Positions 8,726 through 14,599 of a stretch of DNA of 20,938 nt are shown one piece after another (the first letter of the stretch is position 1; each line of letters starts with the position of its first letter). A program made the translations under genes and the position numbers. Origin of the DNA: Clostridia bacterium (GTDB taxonomy: Bacteria > Bacillota > Clostridia > Oscillospirales > CAG-272). The notes beneath the pieces are model-generated. The model was not told where the DNA came from, did not search any database, and saw nothing but the letters and a program-made list of their open reading frames with translations. The stretch is taken from contig JAFQPC010000204.1 in the NCBI GenBank assembly GCA_017411935.1, forward strand, positions 1-20,938. Direction: 5' to 3'.

Positions 8726-8754
8726 ATTATACCATAAAAAAATAAAGATGTAAA
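8726..8754 (-). promoter_or_regulatory. Promoter of the fhs-to-isomerase operon
   Basis: On the minus strand TTTACA (8749-8754), a 17-base spacer and TATAAT (8726-8731) with TGG before the -10. It is the only good promoter found upstream of the seven minus genes ending at 3176. Confidence 0.82.
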
Positions 8755-8778
8755 GGGCTTTTTGAAAAAAGAAAACAT

Positions 8779-8827
8779 AAAACCGCAGGATGCTTCTTGC
8801 GCTTATGCAAGGACACCGAGCGGTTTT
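8779..8827 (-). terminator. Terminator after the VanZ-like gene
   Basis: On the minus strand AAAACCGC (8820-8827) pairs with GCGGTTTT (8779-8786), with an inner CTTGC/GCAAG hairpin between them, followed by the T-rich run ATGTTTTCTTTTTT. It sits between the VanZ-like gene and the fhs promoter. Confidence 0.65.
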
Positions 8828-8830
8828 GAT

Positions 8831-9343
8831 TTATGTAGTTACATTCTTTTTTCTGACCGCGAGTCGGAGAAGAAAAAAGAGGGCGATAAAAAGGGCAATG
8901 CCGAGGGATGCGCCTGCCGTATCGGTCAGAACGTCAAGAAACGCCGCGGCACGTCCTTCCGAAAAGGTCTGCAAAAACTCGTCGAGACTTGCCAGAAGAA
9001 ACGCGAGGGGGAGCGAGACAAGAAGCCAAAGAATGTCGAAACGTCGGCGGGCATGAAGCGGTGAGAGCCCGAGCGCCCAGACGTCAAGACAGAGTAGAAT
9101 ACCAAGAATGAAAAATTCGGTAAAATGCGCCATATTCCGTACGGTCGATTCCGAGATCGGCTCTTTGATGCCGACCGAGGATGCAAGATCGTTGACGATC
9201 TGTTGAACCTGACCGCTTTGCTCGCTCGACGCTTGCGCGTCTTTCATCGAATTGCCAAAGATAAAGCCGAGCCAAAGAAGAGTCAAAAGTAGCGGGATCG
9301 CAATCCGAATCGCGCGCAGAAATTTCGGATGTTTCCAAAACAT
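8831..9343 (-). CDS. VanZ-like family membrane protein
   Basis: A 170-residue integral membrane protein with four likely transmembrane helices: residues about 12-30, 84-104, 105-122 and 148-165. The VanZ-like signatures are present: FGNSMKDAQAS after helix 1, NMAHFTEFFILGILL in helix 2, and SLDEFLQTFSEGRAAAFLDVLTDTAGASLG near the end. Family members include VanZ, which raises teicoplanin resistance in enterococci, but most homologues in Clostridia are uncharacterised and not linked to resistance. The start has CCAAGGAGG 6 bases upstream. No close promoter was found; the best candidate reads through the tRNA-Arg gene in antisense (9505-9533). The gene is followed by its own terminator. Confidence 0.9.
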   Translation of the reverse strand: MFWKHPKFLRAIRIAIPLLLTLLWLGFIFGNSMKDAQASSEQSGQVQQIVNDLASSVGIKEPISESTVRNMAHFTEFFILGILLCLDVWALGLSPLHARRRFDILWLLVSLPLAFLLASLDEFLQTFSEGRAAAFLDVLTDTAGASLGIALFIALFFLLRLAVRKKNVTT

Positions 9344-9374
9344 AAAGAACCTCCTTGGAATTTTTTAAAATCAC

Positions 9375-9403
9375 TTGCAATCGAAAGAAATTTGTGGTAG
9401 AAT
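9375..9403 (+). promoter_or_regulatory. Promoter of tRNA-Arg
   Basis: TTGCAA (9375-9380), a 17-base spacer and TAGAAT (9398-9403) with TGG before the -10, 13 bases before the first base of the mature tRNA. Confidence 0.7.
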
Positions 9404-9416
9404 AAAGAGTGGCAAG

Positions 9417-9491
9417 GCTCCCATAGTTAAATGGATATAATAAGCCCCTCCTAAGGGTTAGTTGTGAGTTCGATTCTCGCTGGGAGTGCCA
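9417..9491 (+). tRNA. tRNA-Arg, anticodon CCT
   Basis: A 75-base cloverleaf with encoded CCA. The acceptor stem is GCTCCCA (9417-9423) with TGGGAGT (9481-9487), with a G-U first pair. The D-stem is GTTA/TAAT. The anticodon stem AGCCC/GGGTT (one G-U pair) encloses the loop CTCCTAA at 9448-9454, so the anticodon is CCT at 9450-9452, reading AGG. The T-arm is GTGAG-TTCGATT-CTCGC. G73 precedes CCA at 9489-9491. Confidence 0.96.
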
Positions 9492-9504
9492 TCGCTCTTT
9501 TTTC

Positions 9505-9533
9505 ATTATAGCATAAATTGAAGAGCAATACAA
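9505..9533 (-). promoter_or_regulatory. Possible promoter reading antisense through tRNA-Arg toward the VanZ-like gene
   Basis: On the minus strand TTGTAT (9528-9533), a 17-base spacer and TATAAT (9505-9510) with TGC before the -10. It lies just beyond the 3' end of tRNA-Arg on the opposite strand. Transcription would cross the tRNA and reach the VanZ-like start at 9343 after about 155 bases. This is a pattern match only. Confidence 0.45.
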
Positions 9534-9590
9534 CTCTTTTTTGTAAAACAAATTTAACCAAAAAATATAAAAACGGAAGAAGGACAAAAT

Positions 9591-10841
9591 ATGAGTGACA
9601 AGCTTTACTTACAGGAAAAAGACCCTGCGTTGTTTGAAGTCATCAAGGCAGAGACCGACCGTCAGAACTACGGTCTGGAAATGATCGCTTCGGAGAGTAT
9701 GCAGCCCCGTCTGGCAAGAGAGATCGCGGGCGGCGTGTTTAACAACAAGACGGCCGTCGGACGCGTCGGATATCAGAGACTGATGGGCTCGGAGCCCTCG
9801 GACGCGCTCGAAAAGCTCGCGGCAGAGCGTGCCTGCGAGATCTTCGGTGCCGATCACGCCAACATGACGACCTATTCGGGAAGTGTTTCCAACTTCTGTG
9901 CGTATTCTGCCGTTCTCAAGGCAGGCGACACGGTCGTTGCAATGGATCCCGTGACGGGTGCGCACCAGTCGCACGGTGACCCCAGAAATATTTCCTCGCG
10001 TCTGTACGATTTCCATTTCTTCGGACTCAACCCCGAAACGCTTGACATCGACTACGAGGGCGCGGAGAGACTGACCAAGGAGCTTCACCCCAAGCTCATC
10101 GTCATCGGTTCTGCCGCATACCCCAGAAAGATCGACTACGCAAGACTTGCCAAGATCGCGCACGAGAACGGAGCGCTTTTGATGGCAGACATCGCGCACT
10201 TTACGGGACTTGTTTCTGCGGGAATGGCGCCCAACCCCGTTCCTCACGCAGATATCGTTACGGGCTCGACCACCAAGACGATGTGTGGACCTCACAGCGG
10301 ATTTATTATGTGTAAGGCGGCACTCAAGGATACCGTCGAGCACAGCATTTATCCCGGCTACGTCGCATCGCTCCACCTGCAGACGGTTGCCGCAATGGCG
10401 TATGCGCTCGAGCGCTCGAAGACGCCTGAGTTCAAGGCGCTGATGAAGCAGATCGTGGATAACTCGAAGTACCTCTGCGAAGCACTCAAGAAGAGAGGCT
10501 TCGGCATCTTCACGGGCGGCACGGACTGCCATATGTTCCTGCTTGAGCTGCACAACTTCGGCGTGGACGGCGTGAAGTTCTCCGACGTTCTTGAGGAGAT
10601 CGGTATCACCGTGAACTCCAAGGGCATTCCGTTCGATACCGCAAAGGTCGCGATGGGCGTTCGTATGGGTACGACGGTGCTGACGCAGAGAGGAATGAAG
10701 GAGCCCGAGATGGATCGTATGGCAGACATTCTGCTTGAGGCGGCAAAGGGCTATAACGATCCCGCCGTCATCGCATCGCTCAAGGCAAAGGTCCGCGCGA
10801 TGGCAGAGGAATTCCCGATCCCCGAGGAATACGCGCTGTAA
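9591..10841 (+). CDS. Serine hydroxymethyltransferase family PLP enzyme with divergent active site
   Basis: A 416-residue fold-type I PLP protein that aligns over its length with GlyA. PLP and amino-acid anchors are kept: SGS at 96-98, GAHQSHG around H125, D200 and H203 (ADIAHFTGL), K229 as the internal aldimine lysine, and R358 (GVRMGT), equivalent to E. coli R363. However, the loop NKYAEGYPGKRYYGG of true SHMT reads NKTAVGRVGYQRLMG (52-66): E. coli Y55, E57, Y64 and Y65 become T, V, R and L. The lysine motif THKT is TTKT, GPRGG is GPHSG, and PGGQGG is PGYVAS. Glu57 and these tyrosines serve THF-dependent serine cleavage, so the reaction may not be serine/glycine with THF; an aldolase or transaldolase-like role is inference. 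AGAAGGAC precedes the ATG. It is downstream of tRNA-Arg and ends at a strong terminator. It is likely to be auto-annotated glyA. Confidence 0.85.
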   Translation: MSDKLYLQEKDPALFEVIKAETDRQNYGLEMIASESMQPRLAREIAGGVFNNKTAVGRVGYQRLMGSEPSDALEKLAAERACEIFGADHANMTTYSGSVSNFCAYSAVLKAGDTVVAMDPVTGAHQSHGDPRNISSRLYDFHFFGLNPETLDIDYEGAERLTKELHPKLIVIGSAAYPRKIDYARLAKIAHENGALLMADIAHFTGLVSAGMAPNPVPHADIVTGSTTKTMCGPHSGFIMCKAALKDTVEHSIYPGYVASLHLQTVAAMAYALERSKTPEFKALMKQIVDNSKYLCEALKKRGFGIFTGGTDCHMFLLELHNFGVDGVKFSDVLEEIGITVNSKGIPFDTAKVAMGVRMGTTVLTQRGMKEPEMDRMADILLEAAKGYNDPAVIASLKAKVRAMAEEFPIPEEYAL

Positions 10842-10856
10842 TTTATGATGATTCTC

Positions 10857-10889
10857 AACCGAGACGGCAATACTGCCGTCTCGGTTTTT
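10857..10889 (+). terminator. Rho-independent terminator of the SHMT-like gene
   Basis: A perfect 13-bp stem AACCGAGACGGCA (10857-10869) with its complement (10874-10886), loop ATAC, then a T-run. It starts 15 bases after the stop codon. Confidence 0.93.
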
Positions 10890-10949
10890 CGTATAATCGT
10901 ACGTATGCTCCCATAAAATGATATATAGAAAACCAAAGGAGCGTGTGAT

Positions 10950-11486
10950 ATGGCAGAGCTTTTTCAAAAGAACGGACGAGCGTGTGTGGTAGGAGTCGAG
11001 GTGCTTCGGTGGAGGATTTCGTTGCCGTCGTGCAACGAGAAGATCGCCGCCTTTTACGAAAAGATCGGTACGCGTGTCGTCGGATTTTGTGAGGGAGTGC
11101 TTCGAGAGAAAGCTGAACGCGAGTTTGAGGCATCGGAGGATGAGAAAAAACGATTTCAATTTCCGACACTTTCCTATCGACTTGAGGGAAAAATAACCTA
11201 TGAGGACGAGACGTATTTATCGGTCTGCCTTGCCGCCGAGCTCCGCCACCGCGGAGAGCGTTCGCCCGTCGGCTTTTTTGAGGACGGGCAGGTTTTTGAA
11301 AAAGAAAGCGGAATGCTGCTCGCACCCGAGGACGTTGTTTTTCGATTTTGCGGAGAGCGTCTTTCGGCAAAGGAAAAGAAATCGGCACGGGGTGTTCTCT
11401 TGTCGGAAAACGCTGTGCTATGGCACGACGGAACGCGGTGGCAAACAAAAGCGTTTGAAAAAACGAAAGGCAGGGGAGCAACGTAG
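10950..11486 (+). CDS. Hypothetical protein, possibly distant DUF4163/DUF3298-like
   Basis: A 178-residue, charged, soluble protein with no signal peptide or membrane segment. I do not recognise it with certainty. The order of a SLPSCNEKIAAFYEKI helix, a central LSYRLEGKITYEDETYLSV strand pair and a later FFEDGQVFEKESGMLLAPEDV segment recalls the DUF4163/DUF3298 fold found in RsiV-type and lysozyme-inhibitor-like proteins, but the usual export signal is absent. AAAGGAG lies 9 bases before the ATG at 10950. A TATAAT at 10892 has no matching -35, so the promoter is unclear. The last codons and the TAG stop lie inside a G-rich hairpin (11467-11509) that resembles one at 18582-18612, so the C-terminal tail KTKGRGAT may be recent. 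Codon use resembles its neighbours. Confidence 0.7.
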   Translation: MAELFQKNGRACVVGVEVLRWRISLPSCNEKIAAFYEKIGTRVVGFCEGVLREKAEREFEASEDEKKRFQFPTLSYRLEGKITYEDETYLSVCLAAELRHRGERSPVGFFEDGQVFEKESGMLLAPEDVVFRFCGERLSAKEKKSARGVLLSENAVLWHDGTRWQTKAFEKTKGRGAT

Positions 11487-11509
11487 ACTTCCCCCGTTTT
11501 GCCGTTTTT
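11467..11509 (+). terminator. G-rich hairpin overlapping the stop codon, probable terminator
   Basis: GGCA (11469-11472) and GGGGAG (11473-11478) pair with CTTCCCC (11488-11494) and TGCC (11500-11503), followed by GTTTTTG. The TAG stop of the preceding gene lies in the loop. The core is shared with the hairpin at 18582-18612. Confidence 0.55.
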
Positions 11510-11618
11510 GAATAAGATTAAAATAATGAAATGCGATCGACAAACCGTATGCGAAGCTTCCTAACAATGCAACGGTTCATTTTAATTACGTTTCGAGCGA
11601 AGCTTAAATCACAAAACG

Positions 11619-11650
11619 GCGGCAGTTCAATTTGAACTGCCGCTTTTTTT
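11619..11650. terminator. Terminator between the convergent hypothetical gene and MATE gene
   Basis: A perfect 10-bp stem GCGGCAGTTC (11619-11628) with GAACTGCCGC (11634-11643), loop AATTT, then seven T on the plus strand. On the minus strand it follows the MATE stop directly and is trailed by CGTTTTG, so it may act in both directions. Confidence 0.85.
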
Positions 11651-12980
11651 AATATCCGTATTTTTTCTTTTGCCCCAAAAAGAAGGAGATCGAAACGCAA
11701 AGGGCGAGTAGCTCCGAGGCGAGAACACTCAGCCACACACCGTTAACACCGAGCCAGATCGGCATCAGAAGCAGGGTGAGCACCTGAAATACAAAGAGCC
11801 GCAAAAAAGAGAGTGTTGCGGAAACACCGCCGTTGCCGAGCGCGGTGAAAAATGCCGAGGAAAAAATGTTGACGCCAAGCACGAGATACGACAGAGAATA
11901 GAGAGAAAAGGCGCGCGTCGTGAGCGTAAGAAGCTCGGGATCATATCCGACGAAAAAGGCGGAGAGAGGCTTTGCAAGCAGCTCGGCGAGCAGAACCATC
12001 AATACGCCAAAGACGCTCATCAGCACAAGGCTTTTGCGGAACAGGTTTCTCAGTTCAGCTTTGTTTTGCGCGCCATAATGATAGCTGATGATGGGCGCAG
12101 AACCGATCGAATACCCGATAAATACGGTAATGAAGATAAAGCTGACGTACATGACCACGCCAAAGGCGGCAATGCCGTCCTCACCAACCAGACGCATCAA
12201 TTGGAAATTATAGAGCATATTCGCAAGCGACAGAGAGAGGTTGGTCATCAGCTCCGAAGAACCGTTGGTGCAGGTGTGAAGCAGGGCGTGCCCATCAAAT
12301 CTCGGACGCGTCAGACGGAGCAGACTTTTATTTTTCGGGTGAAGAAAATAAACGAGAGGAACGAGCCCACCAATGGCTTGGCTGATCGCCGTTGCTGCTG
12401 CCGCACCGACAATGCCCCACGAGAACACGGCAACGAAAAGGAAGTCGAGGACGATATTCGTCACGCCTGCCGCCACGGTCACGTAGAGTCCGAATTGCGG
12501 ACGCTCGGCGGTCACAAGAAAGCTTTGAAAGAGATTCTGAAGCATAAATGCCGTGAGCGCGAGAAGAATGATCCTTCCGTAGGAGACGCAATATTCGAGC
12601 ATCTCCCCCTCGGCACCTAACATTGCCGCGATCGGTCGGAGCAAAACGATGCCGAGCGTCGAAAAAAATACGCCGCAGAGCACCGTCACGACGGTGAGCA
12701 TAGAGAAGACCGAGATCGCTTTCTCGCGTTCGCCCTCGCCAAGGTGCTTGGCAACGATGGCGCTTCCGCCCGACCCCAACATAAAGCCGATCGCACCGAA
12801 AAGCATCAGAAAGGGCATGATCAGATTGAGCGCCGCAAAGGGCGTCTTGCCCACAAAATTCGAAACGAAAAGACCGTCCACCACGCCGTAGATCGAGGTG
12901 AAGATCATCATCATGATCGAGGGAAAAACAAAGCGGAGCAGACGAGGAGTGGTAAAATGGTCGGAGAGCTGAATTTTCAT
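11649..12980 (-). CDS. MATE family efflux transporter
   Basis: A 443-residue, 12-helix membrane protein of the MATE/MOP superfamily, which exports drugs or metabolites using Na+ or H+. Two homologous halves are visible: FPSIMMMIFTSIYGVVDGLFVSNFVG near the N-terminus and a second half opening near residue 240. The segment GSGGSAIVAKHLGEGEREKA and the later SAPIISYHYGAQNKAELRN are typical. Length is normal (440-460). The ATG at 12980 has no clear Shine-Dalgarno of its own, but it overlaps the TGA of the 55-aa gene upstream (ATGA), so it is probably translated by coupling. The substrate is unknown. It is transcribed from the divergent promoter at 13228-13256. Confidence 0.95.
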   Translation of the reverse strand: MKIQLSDHFTTPRLLRFVFPSIMMMIFTSIYGVVDGLFVSNFVGKTPFAALNLIMPFLMLFGAIGFMLGSGGSAIVAKHLGEGEREKAISVFSMLTVVTVLCGVFFSTLGIVLLRPIAAMLGAEGEMLEYCVSYGRIILLALTAFMLQNLFQSFLVTAERPQFGLYVTVAAGVTNIVLDFLFVAVFSWGIVGAAAATAISQAIGGLVPLVYFLHPKNKSLLRLTRPRFDGHALLHTCTNGSSELMTNLSLSLANMLYNFQLMRLVGEDGIAAFGVVMYVSFIFITVFIGYSIGSAPIISYHYGAQNKAELRNLFRKSLVLMSVFGVLMVLLAELLAKPLSAFFVGYDPELLTLTTRAFSLYSLSYLVLGVNIFSSAFFTALGNGGVSATLSFLRLFVFQVLTLLLMPIWLGVNGVWLSVLASELLALCVSISFFLGQKKKYGY

Positions 12981-13144
12981 TGCTTGATCGTGTATTCCAT
13001 CATTTCATAATGGAGCTTTGTTCCAACGTCTACGCCAAACGGAAGCAGAGCCATCGCAATAAAGAGCTCCTCACCGCTTGCGTCGTCGCGAAGGATCGCA
13101 TATTCGCCCTCGATCCGACAAAGGGTATAGTCTTTCGGTTCCAT
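12977..13144 (-). CDS. Small protein (55 aa) translationally coupled to the MATE gene, DUF3006-like
   Basis: A 55-codon gene starting MEPKDYTLCRIEGEYAILRD and ending MMEYTIKQ. GAAAGGA lies 9 bases before the ATG at 13144, and its TGA overlaps the ATG of the MATE gene by four bases. The centre (RIEGEYAIL, then ALLPFGVDVGTKL) resembles the short beta-rich DUF3006 domain, whose members usually read DRFEGDYAVL...LLPEGAKEGDVL. The similarity is by eye. DUF3006 proteins have no assigned function. It is the leader gene of the exporter operon, and the coupling suggests that its main observable effect is on MATE translation, or that it modulates the transporter. Codon use matches its neighbours, supporting a true gene. 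Confidence 0.75.
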   Translation of the reverse strand: MEPKDYTLCRIEGEYAILRDDASGEELFIAMALLPFGVDVGTKLHYEMMEYTIKQ

Positions 13145-13200
13145 CTTGAAAATTCCTTTCGGTAATTTTTTGTTCTCCTTTGAAAACGAGAAAAAAGGTC

Positions 13201-13229
13201 TTGAAAAGGGGGGAGAAATGTGGTATAAT
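13201..13229 (+). promoter_or_regulatory. Promoter of the DUF6062-mnmM-vanY operon
   Basis: TTGAAA (13201-13206), a 17-base spacer and TATAAT (13224-13229) with TGG before the -10. It shows that the gene begins at 13288, not at the upstream ATG at 13180, which lies before the promoter. Confidence 0.8.
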
Positions 13230-13256
13230 TATATCATATCTTTTTGTCTGTGACAA
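13228..13256 (-). promoter_or_regulatory. Promoter of the small protein-MATE operon, overlapping its divergent partner
   Basis: On the minus strand TTGTCA (13251-13256), a 17-base spacer and TATAAT (13228-13233) with TGA before the -10. The two -10 boxes form one palindrome, TATAATTATA, at 13224-13233. Confidence 0.7.
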
Positions 13257-13287
13257 TAGGTTTTTTGAGATTTTTAGGAGAATTGCG

Positions 13288-14004
13288 ATGGAACAGATCT
13301 ATACCATTCCCGTCAATGAGGCGTTCGAAGCATCTGCCGCCGATCCGTCGTGCGGATGTCCCTTTTGTACGCTTTATAATAAGCTCGAGGACGATGAGCT
13401 CGAGCTCATTCTCGGCGCGTCGATGATGGAGCCCGACGTGCGGATTCAAACAAATAAGGAAGGATTTTGCCGTACACACTACGATATGATGTTCACGCGC
13501 AAAAACCGTCTGGGAATGGCGCTCACCCTCGAGAGCCACCTCTTGGAGCTCTCTGACGAGATCCGCGACGGAAAGATGTTTTCCTCTCCCGGGCAGAAGG
13601 CAATGAAGCGGATCGACGCGCTTGAAAAAAGCTGTTACGTTTGCCGACGCATTGAATTTAACTTTGAGCATATGTTTGAGACGGCAGTGCTCCTTTGGGA
13701 GAGCGACGAGGAATTTCGCAAAAAGCTCGAGGCGCAGCCCTATTTCTGTCTGCCGCACTACCGCCGTCTGCTTGCCTGCGCAAGCTACGACCTCTCCAAA
13801 AAGAAATTTCCCGAATTTCAGAAGTCGTGCGCGACCATCGTTGAAAAATATATGGAGAAGCTGACGGGCGACGTCAGTTGGTTCTGCAAGAAATTTGATT
13901 ACCGATACGACGAAGAACCTTGGTACGACTCCAAGGATGCCGTCGAGCGAGCAATGCGCTTTTTGCGCAGTGATCTGCATCATTCCCCTGAAAAAAAGAA
14001 ATAA
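13288..14004 (+). CDS. DUF6062 family cysteine-rich protein
   Basis: A 238-residue soluble protein starting MEQIYTIPVNEAFE; TAGGAG precedes the ATG at 13288. It has two matching cysteine/histidine modules: C24-P-F-C27 then C61-R-T-H64-Y, and C116-Y-V-C119 then C154-L-P-H157-Y. The internal spacings (34 and 35 residues) are nearly equal, which implies an internal duplication and probably two metal sites, zinc or iron-sulfur. A further C22 forms a CGC with C24. I recognise the pattern as DUF6062, common in Clostridia and without known function. It is the first gene of an operon with mnmM 12 bases downstream and then a VanY-type peptidase. The tail is basic (HHSPEKKK). Confidence 0.8.
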   Translation: MEQIYTIPVNEAFEASAADPSCGCPFCTLYNKLEDDELELILGASMMEPDVRIQTNKEGFCRTHYDMMFTRKNRLGMALTLESHLLELSDEIRDGKMFSSPGQKAMKRIDALEKSCYVCRRIEFNFEHMFETAVLLWESDEEFRKKLEAQPYFCLPHYRRLLACASYDLSKKKFPEFQKSCATIVEKYMEKLTGDVSWFCKKFDYRYDEEPWYDSKDAVERAMRFLRSDLHHSPEKKK

Positions 14005-14016
14005 TAAGGATACGAT

Positions 14017-14571
14017 ATGATTGATCTGTTGGACCTGCAAAAGCATTTTATTTTGACGCACCTGAAAGAGGGCGACGTTGCCGTCGATTTTACGATGGGC
14101 AACGGACACGATACCGAGTTTCTCTCAAAGACCGTGGGAGAGAGCGGTCACGTTTACGCCTTTGACGTTCAGGAAATGGCACTTGCCTCGACGAAAAAGC
14201 ATCTCGCGGAGGTGGGGTGCCCCGAAAATTATACGCTCATTCTCGACTCACATCACAACGTCAAAAAGTACGTTGATACGAAGATCAAGGCGGGAATGTT
14301 CAATCTCGGATATCTGCCGGGAAGCGACAAGAGCGTAACGACGATGCGCGAGACGACACTGCCCGCCATCGAAGCCGCGATCGATCTGATGGATCGCGAC
14401 GCGATCATTCTCGTGGCAGTCTATCCCGGACATGCCGAGGGAGAGGCAGAGGGAAAGATGATCTGCGAATATCTTTCCTCGCTTTCACGCTACAAGGTCT
14501 GCGCGACGAGGATCAATATCCTCAATTCGCCGACCTCACCCTTTTTCATTATCATCGAGAACAAACCGTAA
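14017..14571 (+). CDS. mnmM: tRNA 5-aminomethyl-2-thiouridine methyltransferase, MnmM/YtqB family
   Basis: A 184-residue class I SAM methyltransferase. Motif I is VDFTMGNGHDTEFLS (residues 24-38), with the acidic end of strand 2 in YAFDVQEMAL. The family-specific FNLGYLPGSDKSVTT replaces the usual motif IV. This is the pattern of PF06962 (YtqB), which in Bacillus subtilis and Staphylococcus aureus was shown to methylate nm5s2U to mnm5s2U at tRNA position 34. Length (about 185-195) is normal. A weak AAGGA is 8 bases before the ATG. It follows the DUF6062 gene by 12 bases and precedes the VanY-type gene by 28 bases. Confidence 0.88.
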   Translation: MIDLLDLQKHFILTHLKEGDVAVDFTMGNGHDTEFLSKTVGESGHVYAFDVQEMALASTKKHLAEVGCPENYTLILDSHHNVKKYVDTKIKAGMFNLGYLPGSDKSVTTMRETTLPAIEAAIDLMDRDAIILVAVYPGHAEGEAEGKMICEYLSSLSRYKVCATRINILNSPTSPFFIIIENKP

Positions 14572-14599
14572 GATATTATAAAAACGAAAGGAGCGCGCG

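Noticed and set aside
9541..9571. Promoter TTGTAA-19-TATAAA before the SHMT-like gene
   Set aside because: The spacer is two bases too long and both boxes lie in an A-rich tract; read-through from the tRNA promoter is equally possible.
9084..9587. Minus-strand open frame of 167 codons covering the tRNA
   Set aside because: It reads through the tRNA in antisense (giving the familiar artefact peptide SQRESNSQL) and overlaps the VanZ-like gene in another frame.
9609..11159. Minus-strand open frame of 516 codons
   Set aside because: It is antisense to the SHMT-like gene and crosses its terminator; the translated sequence is rich in H, R and C with no domain.
11551..11605. Direct repeat GCGAAGCTT (11551 and 11597)
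   Set aside because: Nine bases, half of it a common palindrome, with no further similarity around it; probably chance.
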